Position numbers and translations under genes: made by a program
Notes under the pieces: model-generated
What the model was told of the DNA's origin: nothing
Databases searched by the model: none
Seen by the model: the letters and a program-made list of their open reading frames with translations, nothing else
NCBI GenBank assembly: GCA_910585375.1
Contig: CAJUCZ010000045.1
Span: 1 to 6,082, forward strand
DNA from: an uncultured Alphaproteobacteria bacterium
Lineage (GTDB): Bacteria > Pseudomonadota > Alphaproteobacteria > RF32 > CAG-239
DNA length: 6,082 nucleotides
Reading direction: 5' to 3'
In this document: positions 1-5,564 of the stretch, one piece after another
Layout: each line of letters starts with the position of its first letter
Numbering within the stretch: the first letter of the stretch is position 1

Positions 1-1
1 C

Positions 2-805
2 TGTACCGCTTCGCCTTCTGCCGGATGCCCGTCCAGCTATGCCGTAAATTGTGACTCCGCACGCGGTTCTTCCGGCACCGACACTTGCGGTTATACCTGT
101 TATCGTTGTTGTTCCGACGAATGTTCCCGCGGGTCTAAAAACTACACTGGTTCATACGCTACAACAACCGAATGCGGCTCAACTTGCCGTTACTGTAAAG
201 ACTGTACTTCCGGAAGCCGCAATTACTCAGGTTCATACGCCGGTTCTTCCGAGTGCGGAAGCTGTTATTACTGCTCCGATAACTGCCGTTCCGGACAGAA
301 GTCAGTATCTTGTTCTTCAAATTATAATAAAGTACGCGTCTCTTCAACTGAATGCGGGACGGGATGTTATTCCTGCGAATATAACTCCGATTGTAACGTT
401 ACTTCTAAATCGTGCACTTACGGCTGTGCTTCCTCAAACTCTTGCGGTAAGTGCACTTCCTGCAAGTCTGCTCCGCCGCCTCCGGCTAATCCGTGGACTT
501 ATGTAAAAGCTGATTGTCGACAGAGCAGTTTGGTGTGCTGGACATGTAAAAATCAGCAGTATTGTGGTAGTTTGTATGAAGTTGGTTATGCTCCTGTTTA
601 TGAATGTACTATGAAATGCAGAAATAAAACAACAGGTGAAGAAAAGACAATTTGTACATTAGGCGGGTGGGGTATCTTTAGTGCCAAGGCTGCAACAAAA
701 GCTGAATGTGATGCTAATATGTCGGGATTAACGGTTCCGTCCGGTGATTATGAATATGGTGTGGGAACTTGCGACAGTTCCGGTAGTCACAGTTGTTCTT
801 ATTAA
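2..805 (+). CDS. Cysteine-rich repeat protein, putative secreted/surface protein (5'-partial)
   Basis: Open from the left edge to TAA at 803-805, giving 267 visible residues; no in-frame ATG occurs before residue 204, so the true start lies outside the window. Function not recognised. It has 36 cysteines, many spaced CxxC or CxxCxxC (residues 62/65/68, 85/88/91, 148/151/154), in a Ser/Gly/Tyr/Thr background, which suggests an exported, disulfide-linked or metal-binding protein rather than a cytoplasmic enzyme. Modules in order: a CPSSY...CYRCC unit (residues 9-37), three related units each centred on ECG (about 47-73, 74-106 and 107-125), a segment ending GKCTSC (138-154), a proline linker (PPPP, 158-161), then a unique C-terminal domain (about 165-267) with fewer cysteines. 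Base composition falls after about position 500. The gene ends just before a hairpin terminator and converges on prfC. A related gene lies at the right edge on the other strand. The signal peptide cannot be checked because the N-terminus is missing. Confidence 0.85.
   Translation, partial: CTASPSAGCPSSYAVNCDSARGSSGTDTCGYTCYRCCSDECSRGSKNYTGSYATTTECGSTCRYCKDCTSGSRNYSGSYAGSSECGSCYYCSDNCRSGQKSVSCSSNYNKVRVSSTECGTGCYSCEYNSDCNVTSKSCTYGCASSNSCGKCTSCKSAPPPPANPWTYVKADCRQSSLVCWTCKNQQYCGSLYEVGYAPVYECTMKCRNKTTGEEKTICTLGGWGIFSAKAATKAECDANMSGLTVPSGDYEYGVGTCDSSGSHSCSY
26..112 (+). repeat. CPS...CYRCC cysteine module, copy in the left gene
   Basis: Residues 9-37 of the left cysteine-rich protein begin CPSSY, have a further Cys eight residues after the first, and end TCYRCC. 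The right-hand gene has the same arrangement (CPSGY ... TCYKCC) at 5996-5895 on the minus strand. The similarity is clear in protein but loose in DNA. In this gene the module precedes the GKCTSC segment; in the other gene it follows it. Confidence 0.6.
140..376 (+). repeat. Three degenerate tandem repeats (NY..GSY....ECG..C..C)
   Basis: Within the left cysteine-rich gene three units align by eye, starting at residues 47 (NYTGSYATTTECG), 74 (NYSGSYAGSSECG) and 107 (NYNKVRVSSTECG). Each continues into a CxxC-type cluster. Unit length is 27 and then 33 residues, so the repeat is imperfect. The first two are also similar at the DNA level, for example a shared ggttcatacgc stretch. This looks like a stalk built by internal duplication. 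Confidence 0.75.
413..465 (+). repeat. Inverted repeat, left copy (53 bp), coding
   Basis: Positions 413-465 match the reverse complement of 6028-6080 at 50 of 53 bases by hand alignment. The core 417-465 has two mismatches in 49. It encodes C-T-Y-G-C-A-S-S-N-S-C-G-K-C-T-S-C (residues 138-154); the other copy encodes the same peptide with S for T and T for S. Both copies are read in the same frame. Similarity fades in the proline linker that follows, apart from a short ctccgcc. Confidence 0.9.
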
Positions 806-807
806 GG

Positions 808-844
808 AAAATCCCCGAAGAAAACAATCTTCGGGGATTTTTTT
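808..844. terminator. Bidirectional intrinsic terminator between the cysteine-rich gene and prfC
   Basis: A perfect 14-bp stem (808-821 with 828-841; core atccccgaaga / tcttcggggat) with a 6-base loop AAACAA, followed on the plus strand by a seven-T run (838-844). The minus-strand reading ends in only four T after the stem, so termination of prfC from the other side should be weaker. The prfC stop codon (845-843) overlaps the T run, so prfC has almost no separate 3' untranslated region before the hairpin. Confidence 0.93.
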
Positions 845-2429
845 AGATGACCTGTTCTCTGGTTTTCTTAAGGACGATTTTAGGAAAGTCCTCGCTGATT
901 TTGCCCAAGTGCCATGCGTTGCGGGCCAAAAAGACAAGCTCGCCGTCATGGTCTTCGGCAATATTCATTTGCGAAGCGTTTTTGAACTTTTCCAACTCGC
1001 CTTTGTCGCTGCATTCTACCCAGCGGGCTGTGTAATATTGTGTCGGTTCAAAGATTACCGGAATATTGAACTCGTTTTTAATCCGGTCAGCCATAACCTC
1101 AAACTGCAAGGCGCCGACAACGCCGACAATCCATTCCGAACCGATAACCGGTTTGAAGACGCTGGCGCCGCCTTCTTCGGCAATTTGTTTTAAGGCATTG
1201 CCGAGGTGTTTGGATTTAAGCGGATCAATTGAGCGGATACTTTTTAACAATTCCGGCGCAAAACTCGGAATACCGGTAACATGCAGCTTTTCGCCCTCGG
1301 TTAACGTGTCGCCGATGCGGAGCTGTCCGTGATTGGGAATGCCGATAATGTCTCCGGGGAATGCGTCTTCGGCAAGTTCTCTTTCCTGTGCCAGAAACAT
1401 GACCGGTGTCGGGACTTTTAAGCCTTTGCCGGTGCGCACCTGATTTAAGGTCATGCCGCGTTTGAAGTGGCCGGAACAAAGGCGCATAAAGGCAATGCGG
1501 TCGCGGTGTTTGGGATCCATATTGGCCTGAATCTTAAAGACAAAGCCGGTAACTTTGTTTTCTGACGGTTCGATTGTCCTTTCGGCGGCAGGCTGCGGAC
1601 GCGGGGTTGGTGCAATGTTATGCAGGCCTTCCAAAACTTCACGGACGCCGAAGTTGTTGATGGCACTGCCAAAGAATACCGGTGTCTGTATGCCGGAAAG
1701 ATAAGAATTTAAATTAAATTCCGGACAGAGTTCTTTGACCATCATGACATCTTCGCGCAGTTTGGCAACGGCATGAACAGGAAGCAGGCGGTCGAGTTTT
1801 TCGTCATTCAGACCTTCGCAAGTTTCAATCGTGGCGTTAATTTGCGATTTGTCTCCGGTCTTGTTCATAAGAATCAGACGATCGGCCAACAAATCGTAAC
1901 AGCCAAGAAAATCTTTGCCGCTGCCGATCGGCCAGCTTGCAGGAGTGACTTCCAAAGCCAGCGTTTTTTCGATGTCGTCCAACAGCAGAAACGGATCTTG
2001 CCCTTCGCGGTCAAGTTTGTTGATGAAGGTCAAAATCGGTACATCGCGCAGGCGGCAGACTTCAAACAGCTTTTTGGTCTGGGTTTCGATACCTTTGGCA
2101 GAGTCCAGCACCATGATTGCCGAATCGACGGCGGTCAGCACACGGTAAGTATCTTCGGAAAAGTCTTCGTGTCCCGGTGTGTCAAGCAGGTTGAACGTGA
2201 TGTCTTTATACTCAAACGTCATAACGGAAGAGGCAACGGAAATGCCGCGTTCCTGTTCGACTTTCATCCAGTCGGAACGGGCACGGCGGTTTTCGCCGCG
2301 GGCTTTAACTGCGCCGGCCTGCTGAATGGCGCCGCCGAAAAGCAGCAGTTTTTCGGTTAAGGTTGTTTTACCCGCATCGGGGTGTGAAATTATTGCAAAA
2401 GTTTTGCGGGGATTGATTTTGTTTTCCAT
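843..2429 (-). CDS. prfC: Peptide chain release factor 3 (RF3)
   Basis: RF3 is a cytoplasmic translational GTPase that removes RF1/RF2 from the ribosome after peptide release, and in E. coli also acts in post-peptidyl-transfer quality control. The 528 residues match the family length (E. coli 529) end to end. Visible motifs: G1 SHPDAGKT (15-22), switch I RGISV (61-65), G3 DTPGHED (83-89), G4 NKLD (137-140) and a likely G5 SAI (255-257). The RF3-typical stretch starting TGFVFKIQANMDPKHRDR (294-311) lies in the second domain, and GIPSFAPEL (386-394) and GALQFEV (439-445) in the C-terminal domain. All GTPase motifs appear intact. The ATG start is right because conserved sequence begins by residue 10. 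The 28-base gap after the upstream lipoprotein gene is very A-rich and lacks a clear Shine-Dalgarno, so translation may rely on an unstructured leader or coupling. Probably co-transcribed with that lipoprotein gene. Confidence 0.98.
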   Translation of the reverse strand: MENKINPRKTFAIISHPDAGKTTLTEKLLLFGGAIQQAGAVKARGENRRARSDWMKVEQERGISVASSVMTFEYKDITFNLLDTPGHEDFSEDTYRVLTAVDSAIMVLDSAKGIETQTKKLFEVCRLRDVPILTFINKLDREGQDPFLLLDDIEKTLALEVTPASWPIGSGKDFLGCYDLLADRLILMNKTGDKSQINATIETCEGLNDEKLDRLLPVHAVAKLREDVMMVKELCPEFNLNSYLSGIQTPVFFGSAINNFGVREVLEGLHNIAPTPRPQPAAERTIEPSENKVTGFVFKIQANMDPKHRDRIAFMRLCSGHFKRGMTLNQVRTGKGLKVPTPVMFLAQERELAEDAFPGDIIGIPNHGQLRIGDTLTEGEKLHVTGIPSFAPELLKSIRSIDPLKSKHLGNALKQIAEEGGASVFKPVIGSEWIVGVVGALQFEVMADRIKNEFNIPVIFEPTQYYTARWVECSDKGELEKFKNASQMNIAEDHDGELVFLARNAWHLGKISEDFPKIVLKKTREQVI

Positions 2430-2457
2430 TCTTTTATTATTCTTGCTTTTTATTTTG

Positions 2458-3768
2458 TTAAAACGGGCTGGAAACCGCCGGAATCAGAGGCTGAGGCTCT
2501 ACGGCTTTGATTGGCTGCGGTGCAGCCGGTGCCGGCAGCGGTTCTGCTTTGATTTCTTCAATAACTTTGAGTTCGGTTTTTATCATTTCTTTTTCCGGAG
2601 TTACTTTTACCTCAGATTTTTGATCTGTCAAGGTGCAAGGTGCGGATTTGCCATCCAGTTTGCAAGGTTCGTCAACGGTTTTGGCCTCTTTTTTTACGGC
2701 GGAGGCCTTTTTAGCCGGTGCGCGGTTGATGCCGAGATACTTTTCAATGGCCGCTTTTTCAGCAGCTTTTTCTTTGGCGGTAATCAGGTTCAGATCATCC
2801 AGAATTTCCAGTTTGCGCAGGTCTTTGGCCGCTCCCATAACATCGCGGGACGGAATCTTGCTTTGCATGCGTTGGCGCGGATTGGGCGGCAGCAGAGCTT
2901 CGATAATCAGATCCCGTTCGGCAGAAAACTCCTGTGGCGTGATGGCACGGCTTTCAACAGCATCTTTCAATACTTTTATCCGTTCCAAAATTACATCGGG
3001 AGACGGGACGGAACGGTCAATGCCATAGGCTCCGGGTTTGTGGGTAAGCGGAAGCAGGCCGCCAACGTTAGCCATACGGGCACGTAAAAATTCCTGTTTG
3101 GTAATCAGGTCGTTCTCGGCCAGTTCTTTTAAAATCAGGAATCGGGAGATGATGTTTTGTTCGTTGTCGTTAAACAAAATCTGCACGGCGCGGATTTCGG
3201 CTTCCGAACTGGGCTGCTGCTCGGCGATTTTCTGTTGCTCGCGTTTAAACAGGGCTTCTTCGATTGCCGAACGGGTTTGCGATTTGCCGGCCTGTTTGCC
3301 GATGTTAAAGACTTTGGAGCCGTTGTCGTCTTCAATGACGAGATTGCTTTGTTTGACTTCCAGCAGGCGTAGGCGTTTTTTGGCGACATCGGAGATTTTT
3401 TCCGGCAGCATTTGTTCGTTGCCGAGGATTGTGGTTTCATTGCCGTTAATAATGATTAATTCTTCGTAATACTGGCGGGCACGGTTCAGGCGTCCGGTCT
3501 TTTCCGACATCAGGGCGCCGACAAGGAGAGCCTGTTGCTGCTGAGGATTTTCAGCCAGAGCCTTTAAGACGTGTTTTTCTGTTTGTGTAAAGTCACCCTG
3601 CGAATAAGCGACCGTTGCCCGAGAAGCTTCTTCGGCGCCGCCGTCGCTGAATGTGAGTGTGTTATAAGTTTCCGGGCTGGTGTGTTCTTTGACGAAACTG
3701 CAGGAAACAGCAAGGCTTCCTGCCAAGGTTAAAACAACAAATCTGCGGGCAATATTCCAAGCAAACAC
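2458..3768 (-). CDS. Putative outer-membrane lipoprotein with TPR-like and SHOCT-like repeats, function unknown
   Basis: 436 residues. The start is GTG at 3768-3766, chosen because AGGAG sits seven bases upstream and a signal peptide follows directly. The N-terminus MFAWNIARRF plus a hydrophobic stretch ends in SLAVSC; Cys23 is the likely lipidated residue, with Ser24 at +2 fitting outer-membrane sorting. The -3 residue is Ala rather than the usual Leu, which is allowed but not ideal. Residues 48-108 form a TPR-like helix pair (AYSQGDF ... NP ... GRLNRARQYYEELI). Three helical hairpins of SHOCT type follow, with turns LITKQEF (221), AITPQEF (275) and LITAKEK (328), spaced about 54 residues. 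The C-terminus is Lys/Glu- then Pro-rich (about 346-436) and holds two cysteines (369, 378) that could pair. I do not recognise a named family. It probably heads an operon with prfC (28-base gap), but nothing links it functionally to translation. Confidence 0.88.
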   Translation of the reverse strand: MFAWNIARRFVVLTLAGSLAVSCSFVKEHTSPETYNTLTFSDGGAEEASRATVAYSQGDFTQTEKHVLKALAENPQQQQALLVGALMSEKTGRLNRARQYYEELIIINGNETTILGNEQMLPEKISDVAKKRLRLLEVKQSNLVIEDDNGSKVFNIGKQAGKSQTRSAIEEALFKREQQKIAEQQPSSEAEIRAVQILFNDNEQNIISRFLILKELAENDLITKQEFLRARMANVGGLLPLTHKPGAYGIDRSVPSPDVILERIKVLKDAVESRAITPQEFSAERDLIIEALLPPNPRQRMQSKIPSRDVMGAAKDLRKLEILDDLNLITAKEKAAEKAAIEKYLGINRAPAKKASAVKKEAKTVDEPCKLDGKSAPCTLTDQKSEVKVTPEKEMIKTELKVIEEIKAEPLPAPAAPQPIKAVEPQPLIPAVSSPF

Positions 3769-3775
3769 AAGATTA

Positions 3776-3780
3776 CTCCT
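3776..3780 (-). promoter_or_regulatory. Ribosome binding site for the lipoprotein gene (decides the GTG start)
   Basis: Minus strand reads AGGAG-TAATCTT-GTG: a five-base anti-16S match seven bases from the GTG. It selects GTG 3768-3766 as the start, in frame with the signal peptide. Confidence 0.85.
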
Positions 3781-3803
3781 TATAAAAATCTTTCTTTGCG
3801 CTC

Positions 3804-3832
3804 ATCATACAAAATATTAACTTATATTACAA
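3804..3832 (-). promoter_or_regulatory. Sigma70-type promoter for the lipoprotein-prfC operon
   Basis: Minus strand: -35 TTGTAA (3832-3827), a 17-base spacer, and -10 TATGAT (3809-3804). Transcription would begin near 3797, leaving a leader of roughly 30 bases that includes the AGGAG. Prediction from consensus only. Confidence 0.65.
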
Positions 3833-3860
3833 TAATTTTGTTTGAATTGTGAATTTAGTC

Positions 3861-3888
3861 TTGATTTAATTTTTTTTTTCTGTAGTAT
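3861..3888 (+). promoter_or_regulatory. Sigma70-type promoter for tRNA-Leu (and possibly tig)
   Basis: -35 TTGATT (3861-3866), a 16-base spacer containing a run of ten T (3870-3879), and -10 TAGTAT (3883-3888), 24 bases before the tRNA 5' end. It faces away from the lipoprotein promoter, so the two divergent units share this AT-rich region. Prediction from consensus only. Confidence 0.55.
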
Positions 3889-3912
3889 GCAAGCAAATTG
3901 TGCCATCAAAGA

Positions 3913-3997
3913 GCGGGCGTGGTGGAATTGGCAGACACGCTAGACTTAGGATCTAGTGCCGAGAGGCGTGAGAGTTCGAGTCTCTCCGTCCGCACCA
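3913..3997 (+). tRNA. tRNA-Leu (anticodon UAG)
   Basis: 85 bases with the terminal CCA encoded (3995-3997). The acceptor GCGGGCG (3913-3919) pairs with CGTCCGC (3987-3993) with one G-U pair. The anticodon stem CTAGA/TCTAG encloses loop CTTAGGA, giving anticodon TAG at 3947-3949, which reads CUN leucine codons. The long variable arm (TGCC-GAGA-GGCGT, 3957-3969) is the class II form expected of tRNA-Leu. The T stem GAGAG/CTCTC carries loop TTCGAGT. The discriminator base is A (3994), as LeuRS requires. All arms fold normally, so it should be functional. Confidence 0.97.
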
Positions 3998-4014
3998 GTT
4001 CTTTGAGAATGTTT

Positions 4015-4020
4015 TATAAT
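4015..4020 (+). promoter_or_regulatory. Possible extra -10 element (TATAAT) ahead of tig
   Basis: A consensus TATAAT lies 24 bases before the tig start, but 15-18 bases upstream of it there is only the tRNA 3' end (gcacca), which does not resemble a -35. It may be chance in AT-rich DNA, or a weak tig promoter. With no terminator between the tRNA and tig, read-through from the tRNA promoter is the simpler explanation. Confidence 0.25.
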
Positions 4021-4032
4021 CGTTAATTTTTT

Positions 4033-4038
4033 AAGAGA
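4033..4038 (+). promoter_or_regulatory. Weak ribosome binding site for tig
   Basis: AAGAGA lies six bases before the ATG at 4045. It is a partial Shine-Dalgarno; no better site or alternative in-frame start is nearby. Confidence 0.5.
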
Positions 4039-4044
4039 ATTTTC

Positions 4045-5493
4045 ATGAATGTTACCGAAATCAAGTCTGAAGGCTTAAAAAAAGTATTTAAAGTATCTGT
4101 TCCGGCTCAAAATGTTGAGAAAGAAACAGATGCCAAAATCAACCAGATTGCCAAAAGAGTCAAACTCCCCGGTTTTCGTCCGGGAAAAGCTCCGGTTGCC
4201 ATGGTTAAAAAGCAATATAAAGATTCCGTTACCGGTGAGGTTTTGGAAGATTTGGTCAAAAAATCTACCGATAATCTGATTAAAGACCAGAATCTGCGTC
4301 CTGCAATGCTTCCGGATATTAAAATTACGGCTTTCGGTGACGGCAAAGATTTGGAGTTTGAAGTTAGCGTCGAAAATATGCCGGAAATCAAAGTCGGCAG
4401 TTTTTCTGATATCAAACTGGACAAGTTTATGGCTGAAGTTCCGGCTGAAGAAGTTGAAAAAGCTTTGAAATATCTGGCTCAGGCCCGTCGAGAGGTTGTG
4501 AAAGTCAGCGATGACAGAGCTGCTAAAAAAGGTGATACGACCGTTATTAATTTTGTCGGTTCTGTTGACGGCGTGGAATTTCAGGGCGGCAAAGGCGAAA
4601 GTTATCCGCTGGAGCTGGGTTCCGGTTCCTTTATTCCGGGTTTTGAAGATCAGCTGATCGGCAAAAAAGCCGGTGAAAAGGTTGATGTCAAGGTTACTTT
4701 CCCGAAAGAATATCATGCCAAAGATCTGGCCGGAAAAGATGCCGTCTTTGCAGTGGAAGTTCTGGAAATCCGTGAGCCGAAGGAAGTTGAGATTAATGAC
4801 GAATTTGCAAAGTCTCTCGGCGAAGAAAGTCTGGATAAGGTTAAAGAAGTTATTGCCGGCCGTATTAAAGGCGACTACGAGCAGGCTTCCAAGATGAAAC
4901 TTAAAAGACAGCTGCTGGATGTTTTGGATAAGGAATATAGTTTTGATGTTCCGGCCGGTTTGGTCGATGCAGAATTCAATTCTATTTGCCAGCAGTATGA
5001 ACAGGCCAAGAAATATAATCAGCTTGACGAAGAAGAAAAATCAAAATCCGAAGATGAGCTGAAGGCTGAGTATAAAAATATTGCCATCCGTCGCGTTAAA
5101 CTCGGTTTGCTGCTTTCTGAAGTCGGTAAAGAAGCCAAAATCAATATTGCGCCGGAAGATATTAATAATGCCATTATGATGGAAGCCCGCAAATATCCGG
5201 GACAGGAAAAGGCTGTATTTGATTATTATCTGAAAAATAAAGAAGCTGTTGAAGCTTTGAAAGCTCCGGTTTTTGAGGAAAAAATCGTTGACTATATTAT
5301 TTCTCAGGCCAAGGTCAATGAGAAGATTGTTTCTGTAGAAGAACTGTATAAGTTTGACGAAGAAGTTAAACCGGCAAAGAAATCTGCTAAAAAATCTGCC
5401 GAAAAGGCAGAAGCCAAAGCTGAAGAAAAGCCGGCTAAAAAGGAAGCTGCTAAGAAAGAGACTGCAAAAAAGACTGTTAAAAAGTCAGCTTAA
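4045..5493 (+). CDS. tig: Trigger factor, ribosome-bound chaperone and peptidyl-prolyl isomerase
   Basis: Trigger factor binds protein L23 at the ribosome exit tunnel and shields nascent chains. The 482 residues show the family order. The N-terminal ribosome-binding domain (about 1-115) carries the contact loop GFRPGKAP at 43-50 (E. coli GFRKGKVP). The FKBP-type isomerase domain (about 150-245) contains GSGSFIPGFEDQLIGKKAGE (192-211) and TFPKEYHAKDLAGK (218-231). The helical C-terminal chaperone domain covers about 250-440. A further 42 residues (441-482) are almost only Lys, Ala and Glu, with repeated PAKK/AKK; E. coli trigger factor ends near 432, so this is an added, probably disordered, basic tail. 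The start is fixed by conserved sequence from residue 1 and a partial Shine-Dalgarno. It lies 47 bases after tRNA-Leu, likely in one transcript, and ends at a strong terminator. clpP and clpX, which often follow tig, are absent here. Confidence 0.98.
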   Translation: MNVTEIKSEGLKKVFKVSVPAQNVEKETDAKINQIAKRVKLPGFRPGKAPVAMVKKQYKDSVTGEVLEDLVKKSTDNLIKDQNLRPAMLPDIKITAFGDGKDLEFEVSVENMPEIKVGSFSDIKLDKFMAEVPAEEVEKALKYLAQARREVVKVSDDRAAKKGDTTVINFVGSVDGVEFQGGKGESYPLELGSGSFIPGFEDQLIGKKAGEKVDVKVTFPKEYHAKDLAGKDAVFAVEVLEIREPKEVEINDEFAKSLGEESLDKVKEVIAGRIKGDYEQASKMKLKRQLLDVLDKEYSFDVPAGLVDAEFNSICQQYEQAKKYNQLDEEEKSKSEDELKAEYKNIAIRRVKLGLLLSEVGKEAKINIAPEDINNAIMMEARKYPGQEKAVFDYYLKNKEAVEALKAPVFEEKIVDYIISQAKVNEKIVSVEELYKFDEEVKPAKKSAKKSAEKAEAKAEEKPAKKEAAKKETAKKTVKKSA

Positions 5494-5506
5494 ATTTTGA
5501 TATAAC

Positions 5507-5547
5507 AAAAAACCCATTCAAAAAAATTTTTTGAGTGGGTTTTTTTT
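5507..5547. terminator. Bidirectional intrinsic terminator between tig and the right cysteine-rich gene
   Basis: Stem of about 19 bp: AAAAAACCCATTC (5507-5519) pairs with GAGTGGGTTTTTT (5533-5545) through one G-U pair, and the A7/T6 tracts between them extend it. An eight-T run (5540-5547) follows on the plus strand, and the six A at 5507-5512 give a U tract on the minus strand. It begins 13 bases after the tig stop and lies 17 bases beyond the stop of the convergent gene, so it should serve both. Confidence 0.92.
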
Positions 5548-5564
5548 GTTGGGCTTTTTCTACT

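Noticed and set aside
140..376. CRISPR array or non-coding tandem repeat
   Set aside because: The repeats are protein-level, unequal (27 and 33 codons) and degenerate at the third base, with no constant repeat-spacer pattern.
51..506. A 151-codon plus-strand frame inside the left cysteine-rich gene
   Set aside because: It is the +1 frame of the repeat. The true frame (2-805) is open to the window edge, rich in patterned cysteines and ends at the terminator, whereas this one gives a low-complexity Val/Ala/Leu/Pro product.
530..805. An internal TTG start giving a separate 91-residue protein at the end of the left gene
   Set aside because: The frame is continuous with the cysteine-rich stalk upstream and there is no ribosome binding site, so it is the C-terminal domain of the larger protein.
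744..1193. A 149-codon plus-strand frame running from the left gene into prfC antisense
   Set aside because: It crosses the terminator hairpin and overlaps two genes in other frames; no recognisable protein.
2326..3087. A 253-codon plus-strand frame antisense to the lipoprotein and the prfC start
   Set aside because: The product is Phe/Arg-rich with no domain, there is no ribosome binding site, and it crosses two well-supported minus-strand genes. It is an antisense artefact of Glu/Lys-rich codons.
3769..3912. A small RNA or riboswitch between the divergent promoters
   Set aside because: The 144 bases are AT-rich with no stable hairpin or conserved motif that I can recognise; the two promoters and a ribosome binding site account for them.
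3913..3997. tRNA-Leu as a phage or island attachment site
   Set aside because: No integrase and no repeated copy of the tRNA 3' end is visible in the window.
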